Shown here: one piece after another, positions 61,384 to 64,000 of the stretch | How positions within the stretch are numbered: the stretch's first letter is position 1 | Layout: each line of letters begins with the position of its first letter | Source: an uncultured Clostridia bacterium | GTDB taxonomy: Bacteria > Bacillota > Clostridia > Christensenellales > CAG-314 | Assembly (NCBI GenBank): GCA_947625725.1 | Contig: CANQPI010000006.1 | Coordinates: 16,383 to 80,382 of the forward strand | Direction of reading: 5' to 3' | DNA: 64,000 nt | The notes under the pieces: model-generated | Seen by the model: only the letters and a program-made list of their open reading frames with translations | What the model was told of the DNA's origin: nothing | Databases searched by the model: none | Position numbers and translations under genes: made by a program

Positions 61384-63585
61384 ATGAATATCAGATTGGC
61401 GGATTTTCAGTTAGAAGCAGTCGGTCAGTTGCTTGAAAGTATGAGCGAGGCGTGCCGCGACATTATTTTGAAAAGTCCCACAGGCAGCGGGAAGACGATC
61501 ATTTTGACTCGGTTTATGGACGAGTACATGAAAGGGCATGCAAAAACCGTGTTTGTTTGGCTCACGCCCGGCAAAGGAAACCTCGAAGAGCAAAGCAAGG
61601 CAAAAATGGACAAATATATCCACAATGCGCAGACAAAGTTGCTTGCAGACGTTATGACCGGCGGTTTTGCGGAAAACGACGCTTGCTTTATCAATTGGGA
61701 AAAGTTAACAAAAAAGGGCAACAACGCCTTGAAAGACAGCGAGCGCACAAACTTTTTGGAATGGATCGAAAAGGCGTTGGACGCGGGGCTGTCGTTTAAG
61801 GTCGTTATCGACGAAAGTCACCAAAACTTTACCGAAAAGGCAGACGCGGTCGTGCAACTTTTTCGCACCGACAAAATTATTCGCTGTTCCGCCACACCGA
61901 TTATCGACAAGCGGGCAAAACTTGTCGAAGTCCCCGAGGAACGCGTTATTGCCGAGGGTTTGATAAAAAAGTTGCTCGTTATCAACGAAAATTTTCCTCA
62001 GATAATCGAAATAAACGATCAAACGGAATATTTGCTCGAACAGGCTCTCGCAAAACAACGCGAACTCCGTTCGGCGTTTCTTCAACGAAAAATCGCCGTC
62101 AATCCTCTCATTATCGTGCAACTTCCAAACAACTCCGATTTACTTTTGGACGCAGTGGAAAAGTATTTTGAAAAAAACGGAATTACATACGAATCGGGAA
62201 CGCTTGCCGTGTGGCTCTCGGATAGGCATGAAAATCTCGACGGTATCTCCGAAAACGCCGCCGCGCCAATTGCGGTGATAATCAAACAGGCAATCGCTAC
62301 GGGTTGGGACTGTCCCCGCGCACATATTCTTGTAAAATTGCGCGAAAACATGGACGAAACATTTGAGGTACAGACGATCGGGCGCATACGTCGTATGCCC
62401 GAGGCAAAGCAGTACGACGTTGACTTGTTGGATAGTTGCTATCTCTATACGTTTGACAGCACGTTTACGCAGGGCGTAAAAGCGAGTTTTGGCAAGCGGG
62501 CGTTGGACGCCAAAATTTTATTTATCAAAAACGAACATAAAACATTTTCGCTTACAAAAGAACAGCGCACAACGGTTACGGATATGCGCGACTCCCGCAA
62601 GGCGCTTGCTGCGATATCCGCGTACTTAAAATCAACTTATGCGTTGACGGGCGACAAAAAGCAGAACAGACTCAAATTGCAAAGTCAAGGGTTTGTTTTT
62701 TCCGACCAAATTGTGCGATATGCTTACTCCGGCAAGGTGTCTATGTTTTGGGAACTTTACGAAAAAGACAGGTTAAACGCACTTGAAATGAGAGAACCGA
62801 TCAACACACACGTTCACGGACGGGAATATCATCATCGGGTAGGACAAATCGGCATGGCAATCGGTATGGAGTATGCCAAAATGAATACCATTATCGGCAA
62901 ACTGTTTTCCGACAAGTTTTCCTTTGCGGGACAGGTACTCGATTTGACCGTACGCGAACTCTATGCGTTTGTGATCAACAACATGGACGCGCTTCGGCAT
63001 TTATGCCGCGAGGCAATGGCGGCAGAGTTGGCACAGGAGTCGCTTGCACCCGATATGATTTCCGAAAAGTCATTTTGTATTCCGCGTAGCGTATCGTTTA
63101 CTTATGACGCAACAAGCAAAGTTCAAGCGGAGAGCGCAAAGAACGTCTATCAAGGCTATTTGCTGTCGGCAGAACCGCGCTCGGCTCCGGAGAAAAAATT
63201 TGAAAAGTTTTGCGAAAATTGCAACGCGGTGGATTGGTTTTACAAAAACGGCGACAAGGGCGACGAATATTTTTCGATAGTGTATTGCGACAACGCCAAC
63301 AAGCAAAAACTCTTTTACCCCGATTACATTCTATCCGTCGGCGGCGAAACGTGGATAGTAGAAACAAAAGGCGGGTTTGATCGTACGGGCGCAAGCGAAG
63401 ATATAGACGTTTTTTCTCCGAAAAAGTTCGGAGTATTGCGCGCTTATCTGAAAAAGCACGCTCTAAAAGGCGGCTTTGTGCGCTTTGATGACCAAAGCGA
63501 AGAACTTTGTATTTGCACGGAAGAGTACAGCGACGATATTCATTCGGATAATTGGAAGTTGCTACGCGATATTTTCAAAAAATAA
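61384..63585 (+). CDS. res: Type III restriction enzyme helicase-nuclease (Res)
   Basis: A 733-residue DEAD-type translocase with nuclease domain. Walker A SPTGSGKTI at about residues 30-38, DESH (motif II) near 142, SAT (motif III) near 170, and later helicase motifs including QTIGRIRRMP (motif VI, about 338). The C-terminal nuclease is of PD-(D/E)xK type: PDYILSVGGETWIVETKGG near 645-660. It is shorter than EcoP15I-type Res proteins (about 970). It starts one base after mod with no gap and would form a complex with it. Complete; no frameshift seen. Confidence 0.92.
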   Translation: MNIRLADFQLEAVGQLLESMSEACRDIILKSPTGSGKTIILTRFMDEYMKGHAKTVFVWLTPGKGNLEEQSKAKMDKYIHNAQTKLLADVMTGGFAENDACFINWEKLTKKGNNALKDSERTNFLEWIEKALDAGLSFKVVIDESHQNFTEKADAVVQLFRTDKIIRCSATPIIDKRAKLVEVPEERVIAEGLIKKLLVINENFPQIIEINDQTEYLLEQALAKQRELRSAFLQRKIAVNPLIIVQLPNNSDLLLDAVEKYFEKNGITYESGTLAVWLSDRHENLDGISENAAAPIAVIIKQAIATGWDCPRAHILVKLRENMDETFEVQTIGRIRRMPEAKQYDVDLLDSCYLYTFDSTFTQGVKASFGKRALDAKILFIKNEHKTFSLTKEQRTTVTDMRDSRKALAAISAYLKSTYALTGDKKQNRLKLQSQGFVFSDQIVRYAYSGKVSMFWELYEKDRLNALEMREPINTHVHGREYHHRVGQIGMAIGMEYAKMNTIIGKLFSDKFSFAGQVLDLTVRELYAFVINNMDALRHLCREAMAAELAQESLAPDMISEKSFCIPRSVSFTYDATSKVQAESAKNVYQGYLLSAEPRSAPEKKFEKFCENCNAVDWFYKNGDKGDEYFSIVYCDNANKQKLFYPDYILSVGGETWIVETKGGFDRTGASEDIDVFSPKKFGVLRAYLKKHALKGGFVRFDDQSEELCICTEEYSDDIHSDNWKLLRDIFKK

Positions 63586-63806
63586 TGAGGCGAGTTGTTC
63601 GACCAAGTGCAACACATTGAAAAAATTTACCCCAAACTCAAAAAGGAACTTGCTTTCGCAAATTCCAAATGATTGCCCAAAATGATAGGGTAAACATGCG
63701 CGCAAACGGAAAATAACATTGAGGAACAGACGGAGCGCTACGTTCTTAGCCAAGCACGAAGTGCGCCCGCCACGGAGTACGGAACGTACGGAGTATTTCG
63801 ACATCA
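63586..63806. other. Spacer after the restriction system
   Basis: No gene supported. An open stretch of about 25 codons (ending ELAFANSK) directly after res has no start and may be a remnant. The rest is low-complexity and resembles repeat read-through. Confidence 0.5.
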
Positions 63807-64000
63807 CATTGGAAAGAAAGAAGAGCGCGGCAAGCAAACAAAAGCAATGGAAAAAGACGTGCGATTTGCACGTCTTTTCCGTTGCGTAACCAAGCGCCGC
63901 CGCGCGAGTGGTGACCCCGAGGATGTAAAAGGCGAACTGTTGACCTCTTCAAAAGTGACGGTTTTGGACTGTCCCTTGTAATTAAACGTGATGATGAAGT
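63807..64000 (-). CDS. C-terminal end of a gene entering from the right edge, possibly a serine recombinase
   Basis: On the minus strand a frame is open from the edge to a TGA at 63807. The first part (FIITFNYKGQSKTVTFEEV) looks like real coding sequence and resembles the C-terminal strand pair of large serine recombinases in Clostridia. The latter part (SPLARRRLVTQRKRRA...) looks like read-through of a repeat and includes the hairpin below, so the original stop may have been lost. Very low certainty about family. Confidence 0.3.
63852..63878. terminator. Bidirectional terminator-like hairpin
   Basis: AAAAGACGTGC pairs perfectly with GCACGTCTTTT around GATTT. A/T ends on both sides allow use on either strand. 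Confidence 0.65.

Overview
The window reads as a chromosome segment of an uncultured, strictly anaerobic member of the Clostridia (Bacillota). The reasons are the heat-shock order hrcA-grpE-dnaK-dnaJ-prmA-mtaB-HIT-rpsU with a CIRCE operator, a dnaG-rpoD(sigA)-trmK operon, a minD-minE cluster next to a SpoIVFA/SpoIVFB-like pair, a V/A-type ATPase operon in the Enterococcus ntp order, a single-chain pyruvate:ferredoxin oxidoreductase, sigma-A type promoters (TTGACA-N17-TATAAT) and strong GGAGG ribosome sites. No rRNA or tRNA gene was found. Lower-rank taxonomy cannot be fixed from the sequence. Mucin-peptidase-type and BspA-type surface proteins suggest an animal-gut habitat (inference).

Layout. 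1-3.4 kb: a truncated Cys-rich surface-protein fragment, then two AAA/DUF4143 ATPases set among 23-bp, 33-bp and 51-bp repeats (a cassette-like region). 3.5-8.4 kb: HrcA-controlled chaperone operon. 8.6-13 kb: padR, prmA, mtaB, a HIT protein, rpsU, an unknown gene and recX. 13.3-18.9 kb: minD, a divergent minE, SpoIVFA/FB-like proteins, a nadD-yqeK fusion, rsfS and small proteins. 19.2-29.4 kb: a structured leader followed by sua5, rpiB and a nine-gene V-type ATPase operon whose c-subunit carries the Na+-type ligand pattern. 29.5-31.7 kb: a LysR regulator divergent from malic enzyme. 31.7-37.2 kb: three exported proteins of unknown job (LRR plus SGNH lipoprotein, triple-repeat lipoprotein, membrane alpha/beta-hydrolase). 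37.4-41.7 kb: dnaG, rpoD, trmK and a zinc-ribbon coiled coil. 41.7-45.3 kb: phage-type remnant, phosphoesterase, sirtuin and a repeat-rich spacer. 45.3-48.8 kb: nifJ. 49.2-56.7 kb: an 1865-residue M60-type surface peptidase facing a 616-residue Cys-rich/LRR lipoprotein. 56.8-59.6 kb: a MATE exporter with a leader-peptide/attenuator arrangement, a membrane protein and an XRE regulator. 59.7-64 kb: a Type III restriction-modification pair and, at the edge, a possible recombinase tail.

How it fits together. Housekeeping blocks (protein folding, translation maturation, division-site choice, replication priming, sigma-A, NAD synthesis) alternate with accessory surface and defence blocks. Energy metabolism seen here is fermentative: pyruvate:ferredoxin oxidoreductase, malic enzyme and a probably sodium-linked rotary ATPase. 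The most interesting unexplained items are the MATE leader-peptide/attenuator, the folded leader before sua5, several genes whose ATG lies exactly 6 nt after the -10 box with no Shine-Dalgarno (apparent leaderless mRNAs), the three-gene exported cluster at 31.7-37.2 kb, and the repeat-bracketed DUF4143 ATPase pair.
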